A stretch of DNA of 7,779 nucleotides from Geobacteraceae bacterium (lineage in GTDB: Bacteria; Desulfobacterota; Desulfuromonadia; Geobacterales; Geobacteraceae): contig JAAZOO010000187.1 of NCBI GenBank assembly GCA_012797715.1, positions 1 to 7,779 of the forward strand. The letters are read 5' to 3'. The translations under genes and the position numbers were made by a program. The first letter of the stretch is position 1, and every line of letters begins with the position of its first letter. Below, piece by piece: positions 1 through 6,084 of the stretch. The notes under the pieces were generated by a model that was not told the DNA's origin, made no database searches, and worked only from the letters and a program-made list of their open reading frames with translations.

Positions 1-72
1 GATCGGTTCGTTGACAAAGATGCAGCAGAGCCCGAAACGCATGGGGTGATAGGTTTTTCGCAGCGGCATCAT
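1..72 (-). CDS. Start of a UvdE/UvsE-like TIM-barrel protein (partial, cut by window edge)
   Basis: Only the first 24 codons lie in the window. Read on the minus strand they give MMPLRKTYHPMRFGLCCIFV followed by NEPI, open to the edge. The stretch RFGLCCIF..EPI resembles the first beta strand of the UV-damage endonuclease (UvdE/UvsE) TIM-barrel family; this is recognition from memory on very little sequence. The reading frame begins 19 bases after the thiC stop with the same polarity, so it is probably the third gene of the thiamin transcript. The start is uncertain. Two adjacent ATGs (bases 72 and 69) have a GGAG about 10 bases upstream, and a third Met at residue 11 lies just before the conserved segment but has no clear ribosome site. 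If the family call is right the product would nick DNA at UV lesions or be a related sugar-phosphate-type TIM barrel. No link to thiamin is apparent. Confidence 0.5.
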   Translation of the reverse strand, partial: MMPLRKTYHPMRFGLCCIFVNEPI

Positions 73-91
73 CCCGAAAGGACTCCCGGAG

Positions 92-1381
92 TCATTTCCC
101 GCGGCGCCCCTCCATGATCTTGTAGGCGCAGAACTCCCCGCACATGGTGCAGGCGCCGTGCCCCTCGTCGACACCGGATTCGCCGCGCCGTGTGCGGGCC
201 AGCTCCGGGTCGAGAGCCAGGCAGTACTGGGTTTCCCAGTCCAGGGCCTTGCGGGCCCTGCTCATGGCGATGTCCCGTTCCAGGGCGCCGGGCAGGCCCT
301 TGACGATATCGGCAGCATGGGCCGCGATGCGGGTGGCCATGACACCCTCGTGGACATCCTTGGGTGTGGGAAGGCAGAGGTGCTCGCTGGGGGTGACGTA
401 GCAGAGGAAGTCGGCTCCGGCGGCAGCGGCAATGGCGCCGCCGATGGCGCAGGTGATGTGGTCGTAGCCCGGGGCGATGTCGGTGACCAAAGGCCCCAGC
501 ACGTAAAAGGGCGCACCGTGGCAGAGGCGTTTCTGCAGCTGTATGTTGGCCTGGATCTGGTCCAGGGGGACGTGGCCGGGACCTTCGATCATCACCTGAA
601 CCCCGGCCTTCCAGGCGCGCTGGGTGAGCTCGCCGAGGATGATCAGCTCGTGAATCTGGGCCCGGTCGGTGGCGTCGGCCAGGCAGCCGGGCCGGAAGCC
701 GTCCCCCAGGGAAAGGGTGGCGTCGTAGGGCCTGACCAATTCCAGCAGGCGGTCGTAGTGTTCGTAGAGGGGGTTTTCCGCATCGTTTCGGGTCATCCAG
801 GCAACGGTGAAGGAGCCGCCGCGGGATACCACCTCCATGATGCGCCCTTCGCGGTCCATGCGCTCCACGGTGGCGCGGGTCACGCCGCAGTGCACGGTGA
901 TGAAGTCGACTCCGTCGTCCAGGTGCTTCCTGATGCCGTCGAAAATCTCGTCAACGGTCATGTCCACAATGGCCTTCCCCTTTTTCACCACCGTGTCGCA
1001 GGCAGCCTGGTAGAGGGGTACGCTGCCGATGCAGGCGTTCGTTTCCGCGATGATGGCCCGACGGATTTCGTCGATGGGGCCGCCGGTGGACAGGTCCATG
1101 ATGGCGTCGGCGCCCGCGGCTACGGCCACGCGAGCCTTTTCCAGCTCCTTGTGGATGCTGGTGTCGTCCTTGCTGGTGCCGATGTTGGCATTGACCCGGG
1201 TGGCTATGCCTTTGCCCACGGCCAGGGGGCGGCCTCCCGTGTGCCGGTTGTTGTGGCAGACGATGGCCGTGCCTTCGGCAATGCGTTGCCGCAGGAGATC
1301 CCCGTCAATGCCGGCATCGGCGGCAGCCTGCTTCATCTTGTCGGAAACGATGCCCTGGCGGGCCATTTCGAGTTGCGTCAT
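92..1381 (-). CDS. thiC: Phosphomethylpyrimidine (HMP-P) synthase ThiC
   Basis: Radical SAM enzyme that rearranges aminoimidazole ribotide into 4-amino-5-hydroxymethyl-2-methylpyrimidine phosphate, the pyrimidine half of thiamin; cytosolic. The protein is 429 residues, the short form of the family (E. coli-type enzymes exceed 600). Visible family motifs are VNANIGTS (63-70), IMDLSTGG (94-101), SLGDGFRPG (224-232), EGPGHVP (266-272), GPLVTDIAPGYDHI (296-309) and TPSEHLCLP (330-338). A C-terminal [4Fe-4S] cysteine triad sits at 411, 414 and 418. I chose the ATG at 1381, which has AAGGA six bases upstream; an in-frame ATG at 1405 lacks a ribosome site. The gene lies 55 bases after thiED and shares its riboswitch-controlled transcript. 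The cysteine spacing is C-x2-C-x3-C, one residue tighter than the C-x2-C-x4-C I know from E. coli-type ThiC. The paralogue BzaF (5-hydroxybenzimidazole synthase) is an alternative, but the TPP-riboswitch operon argues for true ThiC. Confidence 0.95.
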   Translation of the reverse strand: MTQLEMARQGIVSDKMKQAAADAGIDGDLLRQRIAEGTAIVCHNNRHTGGRPLAVGKGIATRVNANIGTSKDDTSIHKELEKARVAVAAGADAIMDLSTGGPIDEIRRAIIAETNACIGSVPLYQAACDTVVKKGKAIVDMTVDEIFDGIRKHLDDGVDFITVHCGVTRATVERMDREGRIMEVVSRGGSFTVAWMTRNDAENPLYEHYDRLLELVRPYDATLSLGDGFRPGCLADATDRAQIHELIILGELTQRAWKAGVQVMIEGPGHVPLDQIQANIQLQKRLCHGAPFYVLGPLVTDIAPGYDHITCAIGGAIAAAAGADFLCYVTPSEHLCLPTPKDVHEGVMATRIAAHAADIVKGLPGALERDIAMSRARKALDWETQYCLALDPELARTRRGESGVDEGHGACTMCGEFCAYKIMEGRRGK

Positions 1382-1436
1382 GAGCGTTCCTTCTTTCGTG
1401 TACATCGGTTTCTGTCAACGAGTTGCTGCGCTTCAA

Positions 1437-2852
1437 TCAGGACGGTATCAATGGCTCTTTCGCGGCCAGAAAGTGATTGATTGGCCCGTGCCCCTTTCCA
1501 AGGGGAGCCGCGAGCCTGATGGCGCTGGTGATGAACTCCTTGGCCCGTGCAACGGCAACCGGCAAAGGTTCTCCCCCGGCAAGGAAGGCGGCGATGGCCG
1601 AGGCAGTGCTGCACCCGGTGCCGTGGGTGTTGGGGGTGTCGATGCGGGCGGTGGTGAGGCGGCGATAGGTCGCGCCGTCGAACAGGAGGTCCGTGGCCTC
1701 CGGGCCCGGAAGGTGCCCCCCCTTGAGGAGCACGTTGCGGGCGCCCAGGGAGTGGAGCCTCCGGCACGCCTCCTCCAGGGTGATTTCGTCACGAATCGGC
1801 AGGCCGGTCAGGCGCTCCGCCTCGGGAACGTTCGGAGTGACCAGGTAGGCCCGCGGCAGAAGCCGTTCCACCAGGGCCGCCACCGCCGGGTCGTCGACCA
1901 GACGGCTCCCCCCCTTCGCAATCATCACCGGATCGAGCACCAGCATCGTCTTGCCGAAAGCGGCCAGCTTTTCCGCAAGGGTCTCGATGATCGGGGCCGA
2001 ATAGAGCATGCCGGTCTTGACCACATGAACCGGAATATCACTGAAGACCGCGTCCAGCTGCTGGGCCACAAATGCAGGGGGCACTCCGTGGATGCCGCTC
2101 ACGCCCAGGGTGTTCTGGGCGGTGAGGGCGGTGACGACGGAGGCTGCGTACCCTCCCAGCAGGGTGACGGTCTTGATGTCCGCCTGGATGCCCGCGCCGC
2201 CGCCGGAATCGCTCCCGGCCACGGCCAGAACCGTGCCGCGCGGATACGGCAGACGCCGGTTGAACAGGAGCGACAGCTCGGCGGCAGCCAGGGCCGGGTC
2301 ATCGCTCGACAGGACCGCCGAGATCACGGCCACGGCGTCCGCGCCGGCGTCGATGACCGGCGCCGCGTTGTCCCGGTTGATGCCGCCGATGGCCACCATG
2401 GGGATGCGCACCCGCTTCCGCGCCTCTGCCAGCGCCCCGGGACCGGGAAGATGGATGACATCCTTGCTCCCGGTGGGATACATGGCGCCGAAGCCGATGT
2501 AGTCAGCCCCTTCCGCCTCGGCCCGCAGGGCCTCCTCCGTTGAATGGGTGGAGATGCCGATAATAGCCTTCGGCCCGAGAGCGAGGCGGGCCCCTGCCAC
2601 GTCCCCGTCGTCCTGGCCCAGATGGACCCCGTCGGCCCGGAGCTCCGCGGCCAGGTTCACGTCATCATTGACAATAAAGGGTATCCCCTTTGCAGAGCAG
2701 AGGGTGCGGAGCCGTTCCCCCTCGGCGCGCCGTGCCGCATGGTCCCTGGTCTTGTCGCGGTACTGGAGGCAGGCGACCCCTCCGGAAAGGGCGTTCTCCA
2801 CGCGCTCGACGAGTCGTTCCTTCTGGTCGGTTATGAGGTACAGACCTTTCAT
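1437..2852 (-). CDS. thiED: Bifunctional thiamin-phosphate synthase / HMP(-P) kinase, ThiE-ThiD fusion
   Basis: One 471-residue protein with two thiamin enzymes. Residues 1 to about 200 are ThiE, which condenses HMP-PP with thiazole phosphate to thiamin phosphate. Its motifs are YLITD (5-9), QYRDKT (30-35), FIVNDDVNLA (59-68), GVHLGQDD (75-82), GADYIGFGAMYPTGSK (115-130) and VAIGGI (153-158). Residues from about 206 are ThiD, which phosphorylates HMP and HMP-P: AVAGSDSGGGAGIQADIKT (210-228), VKTGML (278-283), VLDPVM (305-310), VTPNVPEAE (338-346), LLKGGH (375-380) and the GTGC signature with the likely catalytic Cys at 414. Both halves look intact, joined by a short linker (about 198-206). 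I chose the ATG at 2852 because GAGG lies six bases upstream; the in-frame TTG just before it is too close to that site. It is the first gene behind the TPP riboswitch and terminator. The fusion supplies two consecutive steps after ThiC. Confidence 0.96.
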   Translation of the reverse strand: MKGLYLITDQKERLVERVENALSGGVACLQYRDKTRDHAARRAEGERLRTLCSAKGIPFIVNDDVNLAAELRADGVHLGQDDGDVAGARLALGPKAIIGISTHSTEEALRAEAEGADYIGFGAMYPTGSKDVIHLPGPGALAEARKRVRIPMVAIGGINRDNAAPVIDAGADAVAVISAVLSSDDPALAAAELSLLFNRRLPYPRGTVLAVAGSDSGGGAGIQADIKTVTLLGGYAASVVTALTAQNTLGVSGIHGVPPAFVAQQLDAVFSDIPVHVVKTGMLYSAPIIETLAEKLAAFGKTMLVLDPVMIAKGGSRLVDDPAVAALVERLLPRAYLVTPNVPEAERLTGLPIRDEITLEEACRRLHSLGARNVLLKGGHLPGPEATDLLFDGATYRRLTTARIDTPNTHGTGCSTASAIAAFLAGGEPLPVAVARAKEFITSAIRLAAPLGKGHGPINHFLAAKEPLIPS

Positions 2853-2915
2853 CAATTGCCTCGCACGCCATGATGTTCGTAAGGGCGCCGCTTGCTGCTC
2901 CCCTCATTGACAAAC

Positions 2916-2943
2916 AAAAAAGCCGCGGCGCCAGGCCACGGCT
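2916..2943 (-). terminator. Riboswitch-controlled rho-independent terminator before thiED
   Basis: On the minus strand an 8-bp stem, AGCCGUGG pairing with CCGCGGCU (one U-G pair) around a 7-nt loop, is followed at once by a run of six U. It lies between the TPP aptamer and thiED, about 65 bases before the start codon. The placement is that of a TPP-triggered transcription terminator. The 3' strand of aptamer stem P1 (bases 2972-2976, GCGGC in the RNA) can pair with the 5' arm of this terminator (2938-2942, GCCGU). That would make an antiterminator when TPP is absent; this pairing is my inference. Confidence 0.9.
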
Positions 2944-2971
2944 TCCCGAAAGTTTTTTCCGGATCCCTGCT

Positions 2972-3060
2972 GCCGCTTTCCTACGCCGGTGCGAACCGGA
3001 TCAGGTTCAAAGGGTCTTCGCGCCCGCGAATCTCAGTTCTTCCGAACTCCCCCAGCTGGC
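2972..3060 (-). ncRNA. TPP (thi-box) riboswitch aptamer
   Basis: The minus strand has the thi-box signatures in the right order. CUGAGA (3031-3036) follows the P3 hairpin (GUUC.GGAA.GAAC). An extra GC-rich helix comes next (UUCGCG...CGCGAA, 3019-3032). The second half has ACCUGAUC (2999-3006), the P4/P5 hairpin GAUCCGGUUCGCACCGG, and GCGUAGGA (2979-2986). P1 can form between GCC-A-GCU (3054-3060) and AGCGGC (2972-2977) with one bulged A. P2 uses the GGG and CCC runs. By family knowledge the RNA binds thiamin pyrophosphate. With the terminator just downstream, TPP should stop transcription of thiED, thiC and what follows. Confidence 0.95.
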
Positions 3061-3077
3061 TGATGTATCCGTCAGCC
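3058..3077. repeat. 6+6 inverted repeat across the thi promoter -10 and aptamer edge
   Basis: GGCTGA and TCAGCC flank an 8-base spacer. One arm overlaps the predicted -10 and the other overlaps the 5' strand of riboswitch P1. If transcription starts at about 3068 only one arm is in the RNA, so this cannot be a leader hairpin. It may be an operator-like DNA site or chance. Confidence 0.3.
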
Positions 3078-3102
3078 TAAAGGAATTGCCCAGGGAAGTC
3101 AA
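3074..3102 (-). promoter_or_regulatory. Probable sigma70-type promoter of the thiamin operon
   Basis: On the minus strand a -35 TTGACT (3097-3102, 5 of 6 to consensus) and a -10 TAGGCT (3074-3079, 3 of 6) are separated by exactly 17 bases. Transcription would begin near 3067-3069, only some 7-9 bases before aptamer stem P1, which is where a riboswitch promoter is expected. The -10 is poor. It lies in one arm of a perfect 6+6 inverted repeat (3058-3077). Confidence 0.6.
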
Positions 3103-3204
3103 CGACTTTTCCGGGTTTCACCTTTACAGGACAGGGGATACATGCTAGTAGTTTATACTTCAACTCAATAGCCACCGGTTTAATATTTGCGTCCTGGTAG
3201 TTCC

Positions 3205-3294
3205 CCCTCTCCCGGCCTGCGGCCACCCTTTCCCACCAGCGGAGAGGGATTTTCAAGTCTCCCCTCCCTTCCATGGGAGGGGGTTGGGGGAGGG
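3205..3294. repeat. GC-rich intergenic palindromic repeat, two hairpins
   Basis: The spacer between the divergent thi and alr units holds two hairpin-forming blocks. The first pairs CCCTCTCC (3205-3212) with GGAGAGGG (3241-3248) and encloses a small GGCC-TGC-GGCC hairpin (3214-3224). The second pairs CCCCTCCC (3261-3268) with GGGAGGGG (3275-3282) around TTCCAT and runs on into GTTGGGGGAGGG. One strand is strongly C-rich on the left and G-rich on the right. This looks like one of the interspersed extragenic palindromes seen in many bacterial genomes; copy number cannot be judged from one window. The rest of the spacer (3103-3204 and 3295-3335) shows no gene. A possible alr promoter there (TTTACA at 3123-3128, 17 bases, TAGTAG) is weak. 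Confidence 0.7.
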
Positions 3295-3335
3295 TGCAAA
3301 GAAGCCTGAAACCTTTTCCTCGCCCCGGAGCAGCA

Positions 3336-4475
3336 ATGGACAGCAGACCGACCCTTGCGGAGATCGATCTCGCCGCACTGCGTCATAACTATTTTGAGAT
3401 ACGCCGGACCGTTCCCCGGTCGTGCGGCATTCTCGCCGTGGTCAAGGCCGACGCCTACGGCCACGGCTTCATGGACGTCTCCCGGGAACTGGAGCTCCTG
3501 GACGTCACCGCCTTCGGCGTCGCCTTTCTCGCCGAGGGGATTCAGCTCCGCAAGGCGGGCATCGACCGTCCCGTGCTCCTCCTGGGGGGCATCTACCCCG
3601 GCCAGGAGCGGAAATGCGTGGGGTACGGACTTTCCACGGTGGTCTTCACCCTGGAGCAGGCCCGGGCCCTGGACGCCGCGGCCGGCAAACTCTTCCGCAA
3701 GGCCCGGGTGCACCTCAAGGTGGATACCGGGATGGGCCGGCTCGGGATCCATCACCGGGAGGCTCCCCGCTTCCTGGCCGAGCTCAGGGGGCTCCGCAAC
3801 CTGGAGCTGGAGGGCATCATCTCCCACTTCGCCTCGGCCGACGAGCTGGGCGAGGACGGCCGCCGCTTCACCGAGAAACAGAGCGAAAATTTCTCGGGCG
3901 TGCTGGAATCTGCCCGTCGGGAAGGCTTCCTCCCCCGCTACATCCACCTCGCCAACAGCGCCGCAGCATTCAGCCTGGAGCTCCCCTTCTGCAACCTGGT
4001 GCGTCCCGGCATCGCCCTGTACGGCGCCCTCCCCTCCCCCGACTTCGAAGGGAAGATGGACCTGAGGCCGGTGATGCGTCTCGCCAGCCGCATAGCAATG
4101 CTGAAGTGGGTGGAGCCGGGAACAAGCATCAGTTACGCGCGCACCTTCGTCAGCGGCCGCAGGACCCTGGTGGCCAGCGTGCCCGTCGGGTACGCGGACG
4201 GCTACTGCCGGGCGCTCAGCAACCGGGGCGAGGCGCTGGTGCGGGGGATGCGGGCCAGGGTCGCGGGAACGGTGTGCATGGACTGGATCATGCTGGACGT
4301 GACCGACATCCCCGGCGCGGCCGTGGGAGACGAAGTCACCCTCCTGGGGAGCGACGGATCCGGGAACCGCATCCGGGCCGAGGAGCTGGCCGAGCGCGCC
4401 GGGACCATATCGTACGAGATCTTCTGCGGCATCAGCAAGCGGGTGCCGCGGGCCTATCTCCACGGGACGAAGTGA
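3336..4475 (+). CDS. alr: Alanine racemase, PLP-dependent
   Basis: Interconverts L- and D-alanine in the cytosol, supplying D-Ala for peptidoglycan. The protein is 379 residues, normal for the family. The N-terminal PLP barrel carries AVVKADAYGHG with the Schiff-base lysine at 37. Further family segments are HLKVDTGMGRLG, HLANSAAAF and RPGIALYG. The C-terminal beta domain has the second catalytic base in SISYARTF (Tyr 267), then VPVGYADGY and GTVCMDWIMLDVTD. All expected catalytic residues are present. I chose the ATG at 3336, with GGAG five bases upstream and a normal N-terminus (TLAEIDLAALRHNY). An in-frame ATG at 3273 would add 21 residues translated from the palindromic repeat and is unlikely. 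The gene reads away from the thi operon, and the next gene starts 9 bases after its stop, so the two are probably cotranscribed. Confidence 0.96.
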   Translation: MDSRPTLAEIDLAALRHNYFEIRRTVPRSCGILAVVKADAYGHGFMDVSRELELLDVTAFGVAFLAEGIQLRKAGIDRPVLLLGGIYPGQERKCVGYGLSTVVFTLEQARALDAAAGKLFRKARVHLKVDTGMGRLGIHHREAPRFLAELRGLRNLELEGIISHFASADELGEDGRRFTEKQSENFSGVLESARREGFLPRYIHLANSAAAFSLELPFCNLVRPGIALYGALPSPDFEGKMDLRPVMRLASRIAMLKWVEPGTSISYARTFVSGRRTLVASVPVGYADGYCRALSNRGEALVRGMRARVAGTVCMDWIMLDVTDIPGAAVGDEVTLLGSDGSGNRIRAEELAERAGTISYEIFCGISKRVPRAYLHGTK

Positions 4476-4484
4476 GGCGCCGGC

Positions 4485-5768
4485 ATGCCGCCCCGAGCCT
4501 CTGACCGCCTGGCAATCGCCGTTGACGTGGGCACCACGACCCTCGCCGCCTCCCTGGTGGACCGGGACTCCGGCGAGCGGCTCGCGTTCGCGGGCCGGGC
4601 CAATCCGCAGGGAAAGTTCGGCGCCGACGTGATCGCCCGGCTCCAGGCCGCCTGCGCATCGGAGGAGAACCTGCGGGAACTGGGCCGGACCGTGAACGCC
4701 GCCATCGAAGAGCTGGCGGACGAGATGCTGGACCGTGCGGGGATGAACCCGGACCGCCTGGGAACCATCGCCCTGGCCGGAAACCCCGCCATGGAGCACT
4801 TCCTTCTGGGGCTCCCGGTCAGGTCCCTGGCCCACCTCCCCTTCCGGCCCCTGTTCTCCGAAGGCCAACGGACGCGGACCGCCCGTCTCGGCTGGAAGCG
4901 GGACCTTGACGCCTTCATCTTCCCCCTTCCCGGCGGCTTCGTCGGCGGCGACCTGGCGGCCTTCCTCCACGGCTGCGGCAACCTGATAACTCATAATTCA
5001 ACACTCAACATTCAAAATTGCCTTTATCTGGACCTGGGCACCAACGGCGAGATCGCCCTCTCCACCGGCGACCGGCTCTGGGCCACTTCCGCGGCAGCCG
5101 GACCCGCCTTCGAGGGGGGAAACCTCTCCTGCGGCATGCCGGCCCTGCCCGGCGCAATCGACCGGGTGCGGCTGGCTGAAGGGAAAATCTCCCTCTCCAC
5201 CATCGGCAACACCCAGCCCATCGGCATCTGCGGCTCCGGGGTGCTGGAAGCGGTCTCCGGGATGCTCCGGGCCGGCATCCTCGACCGGAGCGGCAGGATC
5301 CGCCTCCCCGAAGAAATCGACTCCAACCTGGGTAACCGGGTGGCGGAGATCGACGGCCGACGGTCCTTTGTCCTCTACCGCGACGCCTCCCGCACGATCC
5401 ATCTGTCCCAGGAGGACATCCGCCAGGTGCAGCTGGCCAAGGCCGCGGTGCGGGCCGGGATGGAGGTCCTATTCCGGCATGCCGGGATCACCGCGCGGGA
5501 GGTGGGGAAGGTGGTCCTCACCGGCTCCTTCGGCGCGGTCCTGTCGCCCGAATGGCTAAAAAACGTTGGAATTTTCTCCGGAAACATGGTAGATATTTGC
5601 GTTTTTACCCGGGAGGGCGCCTTGGCCGGAGTCGAGAAGGCGCTCCGGGAACTGGACGGCCTTGCGGCCGTGGATGAACTGGCCCGGCGGATCCGGGTGA
5701 TTCCCCTGTCCGGCACCCCCGCCTTCGAGCGGCACTTTCTGGAACAGATGGATTTCCCTTTTCCCTGA
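4485..5768 (+). CDS. RACo-like ASKHA-domain (DUF4445) protein without ferredoxin domain
   Basis: A 427-residue protein matching the middle and C-terminal ASKHA region of RACo, the ATP-dependent reductive activator of corrinoid proteins. Nucleotide-fold motifs are AIAVDVGTTTLAASLVD (10-26), YLDLGTNGEIAL (181-192), GICGSGVLEA (247-256) and VVLTGSFGA (343-351). Full RACo is over 600 residues with an N-terminal plant-type [2Fe-2S] domain. Here the protein begins directly at the ASKHA fold, with no cysteine cluster ahead of it, so it would need a separate electron donor or do something else. ATP use and a link to cobalamin enzymes such as MetH are inferences from the family. The gene starts 9 bases after alr with GAGG overlapping the alr stop, suggesting translational coupling. 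Residues 168-179 are encoded by an AT-rich heptamer tract that looks inserted between DLAAFLHGCG and CLYLDLGTNGE. The frame stays open through it. Confidence 0.85.
   Translation: MPPRASDRLAIAVDVGTTTLAASLVDRDSGERLAFAGRANPQGKFGADVIARLQAACASEENLRELGRTVNAAIEELADEMLDRAGMNPDRLGTIALAGNPAMEHFLLGLPVRSLAHLPFRPLFSEGQRTRTARLGWKRDLDAFIFPLPGGFVGGDLAAFLHGCGNLITHNSTLNIQNCLYLDLGTNGEIALSTGDRLWATSAAAGPAFEGGNLSCGMPALPGAIDRVRLAEGKISLSTIGNTQPIGICGSGVLEAVSGMLRAGILDRSGRIRLPEEIDSNLGNRVAEIDGRRSFVLYRDASRTIHLSQEDIRQVQLAKAAVRAGMEVLFRHAGITAREVGKVVLTGSFGAVLSPEWLKNVGIFSGNMVDICVFTREGALAGVEKALRELDGLAAVDELARRIRVIPLSGTPAFERHFLEQMDFPFP
4986..5020 (+). repeat. Five degenerate tandem heptamers inside the ASKHA gene
   Basis: Consecutive 7-base units read ATAACTC, ATAATTC, AACACTC, AACATTC and AAAATTG. 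The tract is strikingly AT-rich within a gene otherwise around two-thirds GC. It encodes residues from about Ile168 to Cys179 (ITHNSTLNIQNC), just before the phosphate-binding strand LYLDLGTNGE. The pattern recalls the short tandemly repeated heptamers described in cyanobacterial genomes; kinship is not shown. Confidence 0.7.
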
Positions 5769-5855
5769 CACATCGCACCCAATACCGGATACACAACCTG
5801 ATTCACCGCGGAGGCGCAGAGAGCGCAGAGAAAACCAGGAGAATAAACCTAAAAC

Positions 5856-6038
5856 CGGCAGTTGGAGGTATCCGCAGAGAGCGACTCTGTCGTATTTCGT
5901 TGCTGCTCTTAGCGAAATTGAGCGGCCACAGCCGATACTGTCCGAACCCGGAGGGTGAGTGTATCGGCTGTAGTGAAATGAGCTTAGAGCAGCACAAAGA
6001 CGGCAATCGGAGAGAACGAAGGATGCCTCCAACTGCCG
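5856..6038 (+). other. 183-nt long imperfect hairpin, candidate structured RNA or foldback repeat
   Basis: Five pairs of segments nest in order. CGGCAGTTGGAGGTATCC (5856-5873) pairs with 6021-6038 over all 18 positions if one U-G is allowed. GUCGUAUUU (5889-5897) pairs with AAAGACGGC (5996-6004) at 8 of 9, including a U-G. TGCTGCTCT (5901-5909) pairs with 5986-5994 perfectly. AGC (5911-5913) pairs with GCU (5982-5984). ACAGCCGATAC (5928-5938) pairs with 5961-5971 perfectly, leaving a 22-nt apical loop. A local CAGAG/CTCTG hairpin (5875-5889) may form in the lower left internal loop. Both wobble pairs would be A-C mismatches in the opposite strand's RNA, which hints that a plus-strand transcript is the folded form. 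No ORF and no known RNA family is recognised. Confidence 0.6.
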
Positions 6039-6084
6039 AATCTAGGATAAAAAAATCTCTGTCGTGAAACTTGCCGGACTACAA

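Noticed and set aside
158..1480. Long open frame on the plus strand opposite thiC
   Set aside because: It is the antisense shadow of a GC-rich gene. It gives low-complexity Gly/Val/Ala/Asp-rich protein with no family motifs, while thiC on the other strand is unmistakable.
3123..3159. Possible alr promoter: TTTACA with TAGTAG 17 bases on, or the lone TATACT at 3154-3159
   Set aside because: The -10 of the first is only 3 of 6, and the good TATACT has no -35 at a usable distance. Not strong enough to list as a feature.
3273..3335. Upstream ATG that would extend alanine racemase by 21 residues
   Set aside because: The extra codons come from the palindromic repeat and there is no ribosome site. 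The ATG at 3336 has GGAG at good spacing and gives the usual N-terminus.
3180..4994. 604-codon open frame on the minus strand opposite alr and part of the ASKHA gene
   Set aside because: It runs across two recognised genes and the palindromic repeat, has no ribosome site or motifs, and is explained by high GC in codon position three of the opposite strand.
5556..5610. Second AT-rich patch in the ASKHA gene (residues about 358-375)
   Set aside because: No tandem repeat is seen, and the encoded residues (VGIF...MVDICVFTREGALAG) look like normal family sequence, so insertion is not supported.
6057..6065. CTCTGTCGT repeated directly from 5885-5893
   Set aside because: A nine-base direct repeat alone is weak; it does not lie at element ends and could be chance.
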